Source: Pseudomonas sp. PSE14 (GTDB taxonomy: Bacteria; Pseudomonadota; Gammaproteobacteria; Pseudomonadales; Pseudomonadaceae). From it: DNA of 64,000 nt. Below are positions 23,915 through 36,198 of this stretch, one piece after another. The stretch lies in assembly GCF_029203285.1 (NCBI RefSeq), contig NZ_CP115669.1, positions 5,022,001 to 5,086,000 of the forward strand, in the 5' to 3' direction. The translations under genes were made by a program, and so were the position numbers. The stretch's first letter is position 1. Every line of letters starts with the position of its first letter. The notes beneath the pieces are model-generated. The model was not told the DNA's origin. It saw only the letters and a list, made by a program, of their open reading frames with translations, and did not search any database.

Positions 23915-25591
23915 ATGCAAACCTGGCAGCAGATCTATACCCCGCTCGGCAGCCTTGGCCTGTCCGCGCTGGTCGCCGTCATTCCGATCGTGTTCTTCTT
24001 CCTCGCCCTCGCCGTGTTCCGCCTCAAGGGCCACGTCGCCGGCAGCATCACCCTCGCCCTCTCGATCATCATCGCCATCGCCGCCTTCGGCATGCCCGCC
24101 GACATGGCCATCGCCGCCGCCGGTTATGGTTTCGCCTATGGCCTGTGGCCGATCGCCTGGATCATCGTCGCGGCGGTGTTCCTCTACAAACTCACGGTCA
24201 AGAGCGGCCAGTTCGAAGTGATCCGCAGCTCGGTGCTGTCGATCACCGGCGACCAGCGCCTGCAGGTGCTGCTGATCGGCTTCTCCTTCGGCGCCTTCCT
24301 CGAAGGCGCGGCGGGCTTCGGCGCGCCGGTGGCGATCACCGCCGCCCTGCTCGTCGGCCTGGGCTTCAATCCGCTGTATGCAGCCGGCCTGTGCCTGATC
24401 GCCAACACCGCGCCGGTGGCCTTCGGCGCCCTGGGCATCCCGATCATCGTCGCGGGCCAGGTCACCGGCATCGACGCCTTCAAGATCGGTGCCATGACCG
24501 GCCGCCAGTTGCCGTTCCTGTCGATCCTCGTGCCGTTCTGGCTGGTATTCATGATGGATGGCCTCAAGGGCGTGAAGGAAACCTGGCCCGCCGCGCTGGT
24601 CGCCGGCGGCAGCTTCGCCATCACCCAGTACTTCACCTCCAACTTCATCGGCCCGGAACTGCCGGACATCACTTCCGCCCTGGTCAGCCTGATTTCCCTG
24701 ACCCTGTTCCTGAAGGTCTGGCAGCCGGCAGCCGAGCGTAAAGTGGTCGCCACCGCTGGCGGCGCAGCGGTCATGGGCGGCAACGGCTCCCGCGACACCG
24801 AGCCCTCGCCCTACAGCTTCGGCGAAATCCTCAAGGCCTGGTCGCCCTTCCTGGTGCTGACCGTGCTGGTCACCATCTGGACCCTGAAGCCGTTCAAGAC
24901 CATGTTCGCGCCGGGCGGCACGCTCTACAGCCTGGTATTCAACTTCGCCATTCCGCACCTGGACCAGCTGGTCGTGAAGACCGCCCCCATCGTCGCCAAC
25001 CCGACGCCGATCGCCGCCGTGTTCAAGCTGGACCCGGTCTCGGCCACCGGCACCGCAATCTTCCTGTCCGCCGTGGTCTCGATGTTCATCCTGCGCATCG
25101 GTGCGAAAACTGGTCTGACCACCTTCAAGGAGACCCTGATCGAGCTGAAATGGCCGATCCTCTCCATCGGCATGGTGCTGGCCTTCGCCTTCGTCACCAA
25201 CTACTCGGGCATGTCCACCACCCTGGCGCTGGTCCTGGCCGGCACCGGCGCGGCCTTCCCGTTCTTCTCGCCGTTCCTCGGTTGGCTGGGCGTGTTCCTG
25301 ACCGGTTCGGATACCTCGTCCAACGCGCTGTTCAGCTCGCTGCAGTCCACCACTGCGCACCAGATCGGGGTCAATGACACCCTGCTGGTGGCCGCCAACA
25401 CCAGCGGCGGCGTGACCGGCAAGATGATTTCGCCGCAATCCATCGCCGTGGCCTGCGCCGCCACCGGCATGGTCGGCAAGGAATCGGACCTGTTCCGCTT
25501 CACCCTCAAGCACAGCCTGATGTTCGCCGCCATGGTGGGTTTGATCACCCTGGCCCAGGCGTACATCTTCACCGGCATGCTCGTGCATTAA
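23915..25591 (+). CDS. lldP: L-lactate permease
   Basis: LldP imports L- and D-lactate (and glycolate) with protons. The 558-residue protein is very hydrophobic, with about 12-14 membrane helices and the LctP family stretch [20 protein letters not shown] near residue 128. GGGAG precedes the ATG. It is first of the lldP-lldD-dld series and is controlled by the LldR operator upstream. Confidence 0.96.
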   Translation: MQTWQQIYTPLGSLGLSALVAVIPIVFFFLALAVFRLKGHVAGSITLALSIIIAIAAFGMPADMAIAAAGYGFAYGLWPIAWIIVAAVFLYKLTVKSGQFEVIRSSVLSITGDQRLQVLLIGFSFGAFLEGAAGFGAPVAITAALLVGLGFNPLYAAGLCLIANTAPVAFGALGIPIIVAGQVTGIDAFKIGAMTGRQLPFLSILVPFWLVFMMDGLKGVKETWPAALVAGGSFAITQYFTSNFIGPELPDITSALVSLISLTLFLKVWQPAAERKVVATAGGAAVMGGNGSRDTEPSPYSFGEILKAWSPFLVLTVLVTIWTLKPFKTMFAPGGTLYSLVFNFAIPHLDQLVVKTAPIVANPTPIAAVFKLDPVSATGTAIFLSAVVSMFILRIGAKTGLTTFKETLIELKWPILSIGMVLAFAFVTNYSGMSTTLALVLAGTGAAFPFFSPFLGWLGVFLTGSDTSSNALFSSLQSTTAHQIGVNDTLLVAANTSGGVTGKMISPQSIAVACAATGMVGKESDLFRFTLKHSLMFAAMVGLITLAQAYIFTGMLVH

Positions 25592-25608
25592 TGGAAATGG
25601 CACTGGAT

Positions 25609-25682
25609 CGTCATTCCCGCCTGTGGGAATCCGGATTGAGCAGCTAGTTTTCTCTGGGTCCCCGCCTTCGCGGGGACGACGC
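25609..25682 (+). repeat. Palindromic repeats between lldP and lldD
   Basis: CGTCATTCCCGC..GTGGGAAT and GTCCCCG-CCTTCG-CGGGGAC (25658-25677) are hairpin-forming intergenic repeats of a kind common in pseudomonads. The second could cause partial termination or RNA processing between lldP and lldD. Confidence 0.6.
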
Positions 25683-25714
25683 CCGCAACAAGACCACGAT
25701 TGATGAGACGTCCA

Positions 25715-26860
25715 ATGATCATCTCTGCCTCTACCGACTACCGCGCCGCCGCCCAACGCAAGCTGCCGCCGTTCCTCTTCCACTACGCCGACGGCGGCGC
25801 GTACGCCGAGCGCACGCTGCGCAACAACGTCGACGATCTGGCCGGCATCGCCCTGCGCCAGCGCGTGCTGAAGAACATGTCCGAGCTGAGCCTGGAGACG
25901 CGCCTGTTCAACGAGACGCTGAGCATGCCGGTGGCCTTGGCCCCGGTTGGCCTGACCGGCATGTACGCCCGGCGCGGCGAGGTACAGGCAGCCCGTGCGG
26001 CGGCCGCGAAGGGCATTCCGTTCACCATGTCCACAGTGTCGGTCTGCCCCATCGAGGAAGTCGCCCCAGCCATCGACCGACCGATGTGGTTCCAGCTCTA
26101 CGTGCTCAAAGACCGTGGCTTCATGCGCAACGCCCTGGAGCGTGCCAAGGCCGCCGGCGTCACCACCCTGGTGTTCACCGTCGACATGCCGGTGCCCGGC
26201 GCGCGCTACCGCGATGCCCACTCCGGCATGAGCGGCCCGAACGCGCCGCTGCGTCGTGTCTGGCAGGCCATGACTCACCCGGCCTGGGCGCTGGACGTCG
26301 GTCTGCTGGGCAAGCCGCACGATCTGGGCAACATCTCCAAGTACCGTGGCAACCCCACGGGGCTGGCCGACTACATCGGCTGGCTGGGCGCCAACTTCGA
26401 TCCGTCGATCTCCTGGAAGGACCTGGAGTGGATCCGTGATTTCTGGGACGGCCCGATGGTGATCAAAGGCATCCTCGACCCCGAGGACGCCAAGGATGCA
26501 GTGAAATTCGGCGCCGACGGAATCGTCGTCTCCAACCACGGCGGCCGCCAGCTCGACGGCGTGCTCTCCAGCGCCCGCGCCCTGCCGGCCATCGCCGACG
26601 CGGTGAAGGGCGACCTGAAGATTCTCGCCGACTCCGGCATCCGCAACGGTCTGGACGTGGTGCGCATGATCGCCCTGGGCGCGGACACCGTGCTCATCGG
26701 CCGCGCCTTCCTCTACGCTTTGGCGACCCACGGCGAAGCCGGCGTGAAGAACCTGCTGGACCTGTTCGAAAAGGAAATGCGCGTGGCCATGGTGCTCACC
26801 GGCGCCAAGTCCATCAGCGAGATCACCCGTGACTCGCTGGTGCGCGAACTGGGCGCGTAA
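25715..26860 (+). CDS. lldD: L-lactate dehydrogenase (FMN, quinone-linked)
   Basis: LldD oxidises L-lactate to pyruvate at the membrane, passing electrons to quinone. The 381-residue protein is an FMN alpha-hydroxyacid dehydrogenase, with the FMN-site blocks [16 protein letters not shown] and [14 protein letters not shown] and the active-site segment [11 protein letters not shown] containing the catalytic histidine. The start [13 protein letters not shown] gives the known family length; an ATG five codons earlier is less likely. It lies between lldP and the D-lactate dehydrogenase gene. Confidence 0.96.
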   Translation: MIISASTDYRAAAQRKLPPFLFHYADGGAYAERTLRNNVDDLAGIALRQRVLKNMSELSLETRLFNETLSMPVALAPVGLTGMYARRGEVQAARAAAAKGIPFTMSTVSVCPIEEVAPAIDRPMWFQLYVLKDRGFMRNALERAKAAGVTTLVFTVDMPVPGARYRDAHSGMSGPNAPLRRVWQAMTHPAWALDVGLLGKPHDLGNISKYRGNPTGLADYIGWLGANFDPSISWKDLEWIRDFWDGPMVIKGILDPEDAKDAVKFGADGIVVSNHGGRQLDGVLSSARALPAIADAVKGDLKILADSGIRNGLDVVRMIALGADTVLIGRAFLYALATHGEAGVKNLLDLFEKEMRVAMVLTGAKSISEITRDSLVRELGA

Positions 26861-26969
26861 ACGCCCTCTTTTCGTAGGAGCGAGCCAGACCGTGCCTCGG
26901 CGCGTTCGATAGAAGAACACCGATGGACCGTCCAGCGGTCCACGCTCACCGATGATGACTGGAGCCGCC

Positions 26970-29810
<2,841 letters not shown>

Positions 29811-29812
29811 CC

Positions 29813-29876
29813 CTTGCTCGCGAACCGCCCGACGCCGGCACGGCCGGCCGGTCCGTTCGCGAGCAAACTCACTCCC
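29813..29876. repeat. Degenerate REP pair downstream of the D-lactate dehydrogenase gene
   Basis: CTTGCTCGCGAACCG and GTTCGCGAGCAA form an inverted pair typical of Pseudomonas REP elements around a GC-rich centre; probably also the end of the lactate transcript. A single REP-like GTAGGAGCGAG lies near 26873, upstream of the same gene. Confidence 0.65.
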
Positions 29877-29878
29877 CT

Positions 29879-29895
29879 CTTAACGCCTCGTTAAG
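29879..29895 (+). promoter_or_regulatory. PmrA/QseB-type box upstream of pmrA
   Basis: CTTAAC-N5-GTTAAG matches the TTAA-N7-TTAA spacing of PmrA-class operators (CTTAAG-N5-CTTAAG). It lies 90 bases before pmrA and suggests autoregulation, which is known for pmrAB. Confidence 0.6.
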
Positions 29896-29984
29896 CCAGG
29901 GCTGCGACCCTCTGCCGCGAAACTGCCTCTGCGGCTATCCTGCTCGGGACAGTCGCGGCGGCGCCGTGCGATGAGGGGGCACCG

Positions 29985-30662
29985 ATGAGAATCCTGCTGG
30001 CGGAAGATGACCAACTGCTGGGTGACGGCATTCGCGCCGGGCTCGGCCTGGAAGGCGACACCGTGGATTGGGTCCAGGACGGCCAGGCTGCCGACCAGGC
30101 GCTGCAGACCGACGAGTTCGACCTGCTGGTCCTCGACCTCGGCCTGCCGCGCAAGGACGGCCTGGAAGTACTGCGCAGCTTGCGCCGGCGCGGCGACCTG
30201 ACACCGGTGCTGATTCTCACCGCCCGCGACAAGGTCGCCGACCGCGTGGCCGGCCTCGACGCCGGCGCCGATGATTACCTGACCAAACCCTTCGACCTCG
30301 ACGAACTGCTCGCCCGCGTCCGCGCCCTCACCCGCCGCCGCACCGGCCGCGCCGCGCCGCTGCTGCAGCACGGCGAACTGATGCTGGACCCGGCTACCCA
30401 CCAGGTCAGCCTCTGCGGCACGCCGGTGGAACTGGCCCCGCGCGAATACGCACTGTTGCGCCTGCTGCTGGAACAGCGCGGCAAGGTGCTGTCCCGCACC
30501 CGCCTGGTGGAGGCCCTGTACGGCTGGGACGGCGACCTGGAGAGCAACGCCATCGAAGTCCACATCCACCACCTGCGTCGCAAGCTCGGCAATGGCCTGA
30601 TCCGCACCGTGCGGGGTATCGGCTACGGCATCGACCGCCCCGACAATCCGTCCTCGCCGTGA
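29985..30662 (+). CDS. pmrA: Response regulator PmrA
   Basis: A 225-residue OmpR/PhoB-class regulator. The receiver has acidic residues at 8-9 (EDD), the phosphorylation site Asp51 in LLVLDLGLP, Thr79 and Lys101 in LTKPFD; the C-terminal winged helix carries the family ending SNAIEVHIHHLRRKLG...IRTVRGIGYGI. It is closest to PmrA of P. aeruginosa, which controls LPS modification and polymyxin resistance in response to low Mg and cationic peptides. QseB is the main alternative. Its stop overlaps the pmrB start. Confidence 0.88.
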   Translation: MRILLAEDDQLLGDGIRAGLGLEGDTVDWVQDGQAADQALQTDEFDLLVLDLGLPRKDGLEVLRSLRRRGDLTPVLILTARDKVADRVAGLDAGADDYLTKPFDLDELLARVRALTRRRTGRAAPLLQHGELMLDPATHQVSLCGTPVELAPREYALLRLLLEQRGKVLSRTRLVEALYGWDGDLESNAIEVHIHHLRRKLGNGLIRTVRGIGYGIDRPDNPSSP

Positions 30663-32065
30663 GCCCTGTCCCGCGCCGCGCCGGCTCGCTCAGCCGCCGC
30701 CTGTTGCTGCTGCTGATCGGCGGCATCTCGCTGTGCTGGCTGGTCGCCGGCTTCTTCACCTATCACCTGACCCGCCAGCAGGTGAACGGTCTCTACGACC
30801 AGGACATGATCGACTTCGGCCAGGCCGCCCTGAGCCTGGTGGATATCGCCGACTCCATCGATGCCCAGCCCACGCCACCGGGCGACATCATCGCCCGCAG
30901 CCGCAAGGCCATCGAAGGTCTGCCACTGATACGCCGGGAAGCCACGCTGGGCTACTCCATCTGGTACCAGGGGCAGCGCCTGCTTACCACCGCCGAACCG
31001 CCAGCGGGCGTCGAGCAGCAGCCCCTGGGCTTCTCCAGACTGGAGCAGGGCGACGTGAACTGGCGGGTGCTGCAGATTGCCTCGGCGGGCCCGGACGGTG
31101 TGCGGATCTGGGTATTCGAGGACCTGCATTACCGCTCCAAGACGCTGCGCCTGCTGCTGTTCAGCGCGCTGTTCCCGCTGCTGCTGGCCTTGCCGCTGTT
31201 CCTCGTACTGGTCTGGCTCGGCGTTCGCCAGGGCCTGGCGCCGCTGCGCAGCCTGATCGCCCAGGTCCACCAGCGTACCGCCCACAGCCTGCATCCGCTG
31301 TCGCTGAGCCGGGCGCCGGTGGAGGTGCACAGTCTGGTCAGAGAACTGAACCTGCTGCTGGAGCGCCTGCAGTCGGCCATGGAGGCCGAACGCCGCCTGA
31401 CCAGCGACGCCGCCCACGAAATCCGCACACCGCTGGCCAGCCTACGCACCCACGCCCAGGTGGCGCTGCGCTCTTCCGACCCGGCAGCCCATGCCCATGG
31501 CCTGCAGCAGGTCAGCCGCAGCGTGGAGCGCATCAGCGCACTGATGGAGCAGATCCTGCTGCTGGCCCGGCTCGACGGCGAGGAACTGCACGAAACCTTC
31601 CGCCGCGTCGACCTCGGCCTGCTCGCCGAAGAAACCATCGCCGAGCTCGCTCCCCAGGCCATCGACAGGCGGATCGAACTCACCCTCGACACCCACCCGG
31701 GGACCACACTGATGGGGGTATCGGTCTGGCTTGGACTGATCCTCACCAACCTGGTCGGCAACGCCCTGCGCTACACCCCCGAAGGCGGCCGCGTAGCGGT
31801 GAGCCTGGAACGCACGGGCGACCAGTTGCTGCTCTGGGTGCGCGACAACGGCCCCGGCGTGGCGCAAGCCGAACAAGCGGCCATCTTCACCCGCTTCTAC
31901 CGCAGCCCCAGCGTGGCCAGCAGCGCCGGCAGCGGGCTCGGCCTGCCCATCGTCAAGCGCATCGTGGAGATCCACCACGGCCGCATCAGCCTGCACGAAG
32001 GACTGGATGGCACCGGCCTGGGCGTGTGCGTCGAACTACCGGCAACCACTGGCGAAAAAGAGTGA
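30659..32065 (+). CDS. pmrB: Sensor histidine kinase PmrB
   Basis: The 468-residue inner membrane kinase partners PmrA. Helix 1 lies at about 13-37, helix 2 at about 163-188, enclosing a periplasmic sensor of some 125 residues; then a HAMP-like linker, the dimerisation domain with phospho-acceptor His253 in SDAAHEIRTPLASLRTH, and the ATPase domain with NLVGNALRYTP (N box), VRDNGPGV (G1) and GSGLGLPIV (G2). It begins with GTG inside the pmrA stop (GTGA), so the two are coupled. Confidence 0.9.
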   Translation: MSPVPRRAGSLSRRLLLLLIGGISLCWLVAGFFTYHLTRQQVNGLYDQDMIDFGQAALSLVDIADSIDAQPTPPGDIIARSRKAIEGLPLIRREATLGYSIWYQGQRLLTTAEPPAGVEQQPLGFSRLEQGDVNWRVLQIASAGPDGVRIWVFEDLHYRSKTLRLLLFSALFPLLLALPLFLVLVWLGVRQGLAPLRSLIAQVHQRTAHSLHPLSLSRAPVEVHSLVRELNLLLERLQSAMEAERRLTSDAAHEIRTPLASLRTHAQVALRSSDPAAHAHGLQQVSRSVERISALMEQILLLARLDGEELHETFRRVDLGLLAEETIAELAPQAIDRRIELTLDTHPGTTLMGVSVWLGLILTNLVGNALRYTPEGGRVAVSLERTGDQLLLWVRDNGPGVAQAEQAAIFTRFYRSPSVASSAGSGLGLPIVKRIVEIHHGRISLHEGLDGTGLGVCVELPATTGEKE

Positions 32066-32150
32066 ACCTGGCGCGAAATCCGACCGTCCACCCTTTACGG
32101 TCCGCGTGAACGGTCCGCCACAATTCGGTCGATTTGCCAGGAGTACAGCC

Positions 32151-32402
32151 ATGAAACGTACCGCCTTGCTCATTACCGCCGCCTTGCTGGCGTCGCCGGC
32201 CTTCGCCGCCGACCTGTGCAGCGACAATCTCCAGAAAATCGATGCTGCCGTGCAGTCCAATGCCGGCACCGCCCAGACCCAGGATCAAGCCATGCGCCTA
32301 CAGGAAAAGGCTATCCAGTCCCAGCAGGCTGGTAATACCAAGGCTTGCATCGCCCAAACCGAAAAAGCCCTGAAGTTGCTCAAGCAGAGCGGTAAGTCCT
32401 GA
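32151..32402 (+). CDS. Small secreted hypothetical protein
   Basis: An 83-residue protein not recognised. GGAG lies nine bases before the ATG. Residues 1-19 form a clear signal peptide ending in SPAFA, leaving a mature protein of about 64 residues that is helical, rich in Q, A and K (LQEKAIQSQQAGN...QTEKALKLLKQSG), with two cysteines near its ends (DLC and KAC) that could form a disulphide in the periplasm. It lies 85 bases after pmrB on the same strand and may belong to the same transcript. No function is assigned. Confidence 0.8.
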   Translation: MKRTALLITAALLASPAFAADLCSDNLQKIDAAVQSNAGTAQTQDQAMRLQEKAIQSQQAGNTKACIAQTEKALKLLKQSGKS

Positions 32403-32411
32403 TCCCGCTCA

Positions 32412-32436
32412 GCGGCCGGCCGGAGTGGCCGGCCGC
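32412..32436 (+). terminator. GC-rich terminator after the small secreted gene
   Basis: GCGGCCGGCC and GGCCGGCCGC form a perfect 10-bp stem around GGAGT, followed by CTTGCTT. Confidence 0.65.
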
Positions 32437-32592
32437 CTTGCTTCCCGGGTGCTACCAGCATCCGCGGGTACCGTGCGCCCATAAACCCCACGAAGCGCAC
32501 GCCATTCGCGAGAAAGCAGTTCATTCCCCCACCCGAGCACCTACCTAAGATGTAGTGATTGCCGACCGACAAGAATCACAACCGGAATCGCC

Positions 32593-35500
32593 ATGCCCCT
32601 GACGCACCTGCTCATCGCCAACCGTGGCGAAATCGCCATCCGCATCGCCCGCGCCGCCGCCGAGCTGGGCATCCGCAGTATCGCCGTCTACGCCGAAGAC
32701 GATGCCGGCTCCCTGCACACCCGTCAGGCCGACCAGGCGCAGCCCCTGCGCGGACGCGGCGCCAGCGCCTACCTCGACCAGCAGCAACTGATCGACCTCG
32801 CCCTGGCCCAGGGCTGCGATGCCGTGCATCCCGGCTACGGCTTCCTCTCCGAGAACGCCGACTTCGCCCGCCGTTGCGAAGCCGCCGGACTGACCTTCGT
32901 CGGTCCCCCGGCGGATATCCTGGAATGCTTCGGCGACAAGGCCCACGCCCGCGATCTGGCCAGCGCGCATGGCGTGGCGCTGGCCGCTGGCAGTAACCAC
33001 GCCACCTCGCGGGAGGACGCCGAACGCTTCTTCCGCGAGTTGCCCAGCGGCTCCGGGATGATGATCAAGGCCCTCGCCGGTGGCGGTGGGCGCGGCATGC
33101 GCGCGGTACGCACAGTGGCCGAGATCGCCGAAGCCTACGCACGCTGCCAGGCCGAAGCCCGCGCAGCCTTCGGCGATGACCGCCTGTACGTCGAACGCCT
33201 GATCCCGCGCGCCCGGCACATCGAAGTGCAGGTGATCGGCGACGGCCGCAGCGTCAGCCACCTGTGGGAGCGCGACTGCACCCTGCAACGGCGCAACCAG
33301 AAGCTGCTGGAAATCGCCCCCAGCCCCACCCTGCATCCGCGCCTGCGCGGCGCCATCCTCGCTGCCGCCGTGCGCCTGGCCGAAGCGGTGAACTATCGCG
33401 GCCTGGGCACCTTCGAATTCCTGCTGGACGAGGACAGCGGCGACTTCGTGTTCATGGAAGCCAACCCGCGCCTGCAGGTAGAGCACACCATCACCGAAGC
33501 GGTGACCGGCATCGACCTCGTGCAAGCGCAACTGCGCATCGCCGCCGGCGCCAGCCTGGCCGAACTGGGCCTGACCCAGGCCGAGATTCCCGCGCCGCGC
33601 GGCCATGCCCTGCAACTGCGGATCAACCTGGAAAGCCTCGCCAGCGACGGCACCCCGCAACTCGCCTGCGGCCAGATCAGCGCCTACGAACCACCCAGCG
33701 GGCCCGGCCTGCGTGTGGATGGTTATGGCTACGCCGGCTACCGCAACAGCGCCGGCTATGACTCGCTGCTGGCCAAGCTGATCGTCCACGGCAACGCCGG
33801 TTTTCCGCAGCTGGTGCAGCGCGCCTATCGTGCTCTCTGCGAGTTCCGCCTGGAGGGTGTGGCGAGCAACATTCCGCTGCTGCTCAACCTGCTGCGCCAG
33901 CCGGAAGTCGCCGAGAATCTTGTGACCACCCGCTATATCGAAGAGCACCTACCCAGTCTGCTCGGCGCGCAGGAACACGCACATCCCCACCGCTTCTTCA
34001 GCCACGCCGGCCACGCGCAAGTCGAGCAGCGCGCGAGCGAAGCACCCGCCGGCTGCATCCCGCTGACCACGCCCAGCACCGGCGTGCTGGTCAGCCTCCA
34101 GGTGATGCCCGGAGACGCCGTCGCCCAAGGCCAGACCATCGCCGTGATCGAAGCCATGAAGATGGAATTCGAGGTCAAGGCCAGCGCCAGCGGCATCGTC
34201 CACAGCCTGGCCGCCACGCCGGGCGACAGCCTGGGCGAAGGCGATGCACTGCTGTTCGTGGAACCGGCGGACATCGCGGCGCAGGGCAGCCAGGACGCCG
34301 CCGCCATCGACCTCGACGCGATCCGCGCCGACCTCGCCGAAGTCATCGAGCGCCATGCCATCGGCCTCGACGAGCGCCGTCCGGATGCTGTTGCCAAGCG
34401 CCACAAGACTGGCAAGCGCACCACCCGCGAGAACCTCGCCGATCTGCTCGACGAAGGTAGTTTCATTGAGTACGGCGCCCTGGCCATCGCCGCCCAGCGC
34501 CGGCGCCGCAGCGTCGAGGAACTGATCGCCAGCAGCCCGGCCGACGGTCTGGTCAGCGGCCTGGGCAGCATCAACGCTGCGCAGTTCGGCGACGAGAAGG
34601 CGCGCTGCCTGGTGCTGGCCTACGACTACACGGTGTTCGCCGGCACCCAGGGCGTGATGAACCACAAGAAGACCGACCGCATGCTGCACCTCGCCGAGCA
34701 GTGGCGCATCCCGCTAGTGCTCTATGCCGAAGGCGGCGGCGGGCGGCCGGGTGACACCGATTTCGTTGGCGTCGCCGGCCTGGACAACATGAGCTTCGTC
34801 GGCCTGGCGCGGCTCTCCGGACTGGTGCCGCTGGTGGGCGTGGTCTCCGGCCGCTGCTTCGCCGGCAATGCCGCCCTCCTCGGCTGCTGCGACGTGATCA
34901 TCGCCACCCGTGACACCAGCCTGGGCATGGCGGGCCCGGCGATGATCGAGGGTGGCGGGCTGGGTAAATTCGCTCCGGAGGAAGTCGGCCCCAGCGACGT
35001 GCAGAGCGCCAACGGCGTGATCGACGTGCTGGTGGAAGACGAGGCCGAAGCCACTCACATTGCCCGCCAATACCTCGCCTACTTCCAGGGCGACACCACC
35101 GACTGGGAATGCGCCGACCAGCGCCTGCTGCGCCACGCGGTGCCGGAGAACCGCCTGCGCGTCTACGACATCCGCCAGGTCATCGAACAACTGGCCGACA
35201 GCGGATCGGTGCTGGAACTGCGCCGTGGCTTCGCCGCGGGGATGATCACCGCGCTGGTGCGCATCGAGGGCAAACCCTTCGGCCTGATCGCCAACAACCC
35301 CATGCACTTGGGCGGCGCCATCGACGCCGAGGCCGGCGACAAGGCCGCGCGCTTCATGCAGCTGTGCGACGCGTTCGACCTGCCCATCATTTCCCTGTGC
35401 GACACCCCCGGCTTCATGGTCGGCCCGGAGGCGGAAAAGACCGCCACCGTGCGCCACGTGTCGCGCATGTTCGTCACCGCCGCCAGCCTGACCGTGCCCT

Positions 35501-35877
35501 TCTTCACCGTGGTGCTGCGCAAGGGCTATGGCCTGGGCGCGCAGGCGATGGCGGCCGGCAGCTTCCACGCGGCGCTGTTCACGGTGGCCTGGCCCAGCGG
35601 CGAGTTCGGCGCGATGGGGCTGGAAGGCGCGATCCGCCTCGGCTACGCCAAGGAACTGGCCGCAGTGGAAGATGCGCAGGAGCGGCAAAGGCTGTTCGAC
35701 AAGCTGGTCTCCGCGGCCTACCGCAACGGCAAGGGACTGAACATGGCGAGCTACCTGGAAATCGACGACGTGATCGACCCGGCCGACACCCGCCGCTGGC
35801 TGCTGCGTGGCCTCGCCTCGGTGCCGCGCCCGGCGCCTCGCCAGGGGAAGAAGCGCCCACTGATCGACACCTGGTGA
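32593..35877 (+). CDS. Single-chain biotin-dependent acyl-CoA carboxylase (BC-BCCP-CT fusion)
   Basis: A 1094-residue protein joins three parts normally encoded separately. A biotin carboxylase (about 1-450: VHPGYGFLSENADFARRCE, KALAGGGGRGMR, EANPRLQVEHTITE) is followed by a biotin carrier domain with EAMKME and biotinylated Lys523, then a carboxyltransferase of the propionyl/acetyl-CoA type (about 590-1094) holding both acyl-CoA and carboxybiotin halves. It should carboxylate an acyl-CoA, substrate unknown; 120-kDa single-chain carboxylases with broad chain-length range are known in some bacteria. It stands alone, without a biotin ligase or dehydrogenase beside it. Confidence 0.9.
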   Translation: MPLTHLLIANRGEIAIRIARAAAELGIRSIAVYAEDDAGSLHTRQADQAQPLRGRGASAYLDQQQLIDLALAQGCDAVHPGYGFLSENADFARRCEAAGLTFVGPPADILECFGDKAHARDLASAHGVALAAGSNHATSREDAERFFRELPSGSGMMIKALAGGGGRGMRAVRTVAEIAEAYARCQAEARAAFGDDRLYVERLIPRARHIEVQVIGDGRSVSHLWERDCTLQRRNQKLLEIAPSPTLHPRLRGAILAAAVRLAEAVNYRGLGTFEFLLDEDSGDFVFMEANPRLQVEHTITEAVTGIDLVQAQLRIAAGASLAELGLTQAEIPAPRGHALQLRINLESLASDGTPQLACGQISAYEPPSGPGLRVDGYGYAGYRNSAGYDSLLAKLIVHGNAGFPQLVQRAYRALCEFRLEGVASNIPLLLNLLRQPEVAENLVTTRYIEEHLPSLLGAQEHAHPHRFFSHAGHAQVEQRASEAPAGCIPLTTPSTGVLVSLQVMPGDAVAQGQTIAVIEAMKMEFEVKASASGIVHSLAATPGDSLGEGDALLFVEPADIAAQGSQDAAAIDLDAIRADLAEVIERHAIGLDERRPDAVAKRHKTGKRTTRENLADLLDEGSFIEYGALAIAAQRRRRSVEELIASSPADGLVSGLGSINAAQFGDEKARCLVLAYDYTVFAGTQGVMNHKKTDRMLHLAEQWRIPLVLYAEGGGGRPGDTDFVGVAGLDNMSFVGLARLSGLVPLVGVVSGRCFAGNAALLGCCDVIIATRDTSLGMAGPAMIEGGGLGKFAPEEVGPSDVQSANGVIDVLVEDEAEATHIARQYLAYFQGDTTDWECADQRLLRHAVPENRLRVYDIRQVIEQLADSGSVLELRRGFAAGMITALVRIEGKPFGLIANNPMHLGGAIDAEAGDKAARFMQLCDAFDLPIISLCDTPGFMVGPEAEKTATVRHVSRMFVTAASLTVPFFTVVLRKGYGLGAQAMAAGSFHAALFTVAWPSGEFGAMGLEGAIRLGYAKELAAVEDAQERQRLFDKLVSAAYRNGKGLNMASYLEIDDVIDPADTRRWLLRGLASVPRPAPRQGKKRPLIDTW

Positions 35878-35886
35878 CCGGTCGGG

Positions 35887-35914
35887 TTGAGCTAAGCTTG
35901 TGATCGGCTAGAAT
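35887..35914 (+). promoter_or_regulatory. Promoter of the riboswitch transcript
   Basis: TTGAGC at 35887-35892, 16 bases, then TAGAAT at 35909-35914. The predicted start near 35921 coincides with the first paired base of the riboswitch. Confidence 0.65.
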
Positions 35915-35917
35915 GCG

Positions 35918-36092
35918 CGCGTCATCGGGGAGTAGCCGACCGCTCGTGTGAGCGGGGGCGACGTCAACACACTTGGCCCAAATCCGTTGACGATCTCGCG
36001 AGCTAGAGCAGAACTGGGCGCAGCAGATCGTAGACAGATTTCAGGCCATGGCGTCGCTAGCGATACGTTGCCCGGCAAGACCTTTGACCACG
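35918..36092 (+). ncRNA. yybP-ykoY manganese riboswitch
   Basis: The leader carries the conserved family segments GGGGAGTAGCC (35927-35937) and GGCAAGACCTTTGACC (36074-36089), with GTCA (35921-35924) able to pair with TGAC (36085-36088) to close P1, and the intervening GTCAACACACTTGGCCC. This class senses Mn(II) and usually controls metal exporters or exchangers. The gene downstream is a cation exchanger, which agrees. An 8-bp helix formed by TGACCACG (36085-36092) and CGTGGTCA (36117-36124) would compete with P1 and may be the switch. Confidence 0.85.
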
Positions 36093-36198
36093 CAGCCTCC
36101 AAACAGCCGGGGAGCACGTGGTCATGGGTATCGAACCGGCCGGGAGTTTTCACCGTGATGCACTATCCCGCACCTCGCTCCATCCTGGAGCCCCACGC

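Larger units (their letters stand above)
35878..36198 (+). other. Leader of the cation exchanger gene
   Basis: This 321-base stretch has no gene of its own. It holds the promoter, the manganese riboswitch, a competing helix at 36085-36124, and a ribosome binding site GGAG near 36189. No T-tract terminator was seen, so control may be at translation. Confidence 0.75.

Noticed and set aside
25609-25682. Possible CRISPR repeat unit between lldP and lldD
   Set aside because: Only two unlike hairpins occur, with no regular spacers; they fit ordinary intergenic palindromic repeats.
36118-36198. Upstream start for the cation exchanger
   Set aside because: It would translate riboswitch expression-platform sequence; the ATG at 36199 has a good ribosome binding site and begins the first membrane helix.
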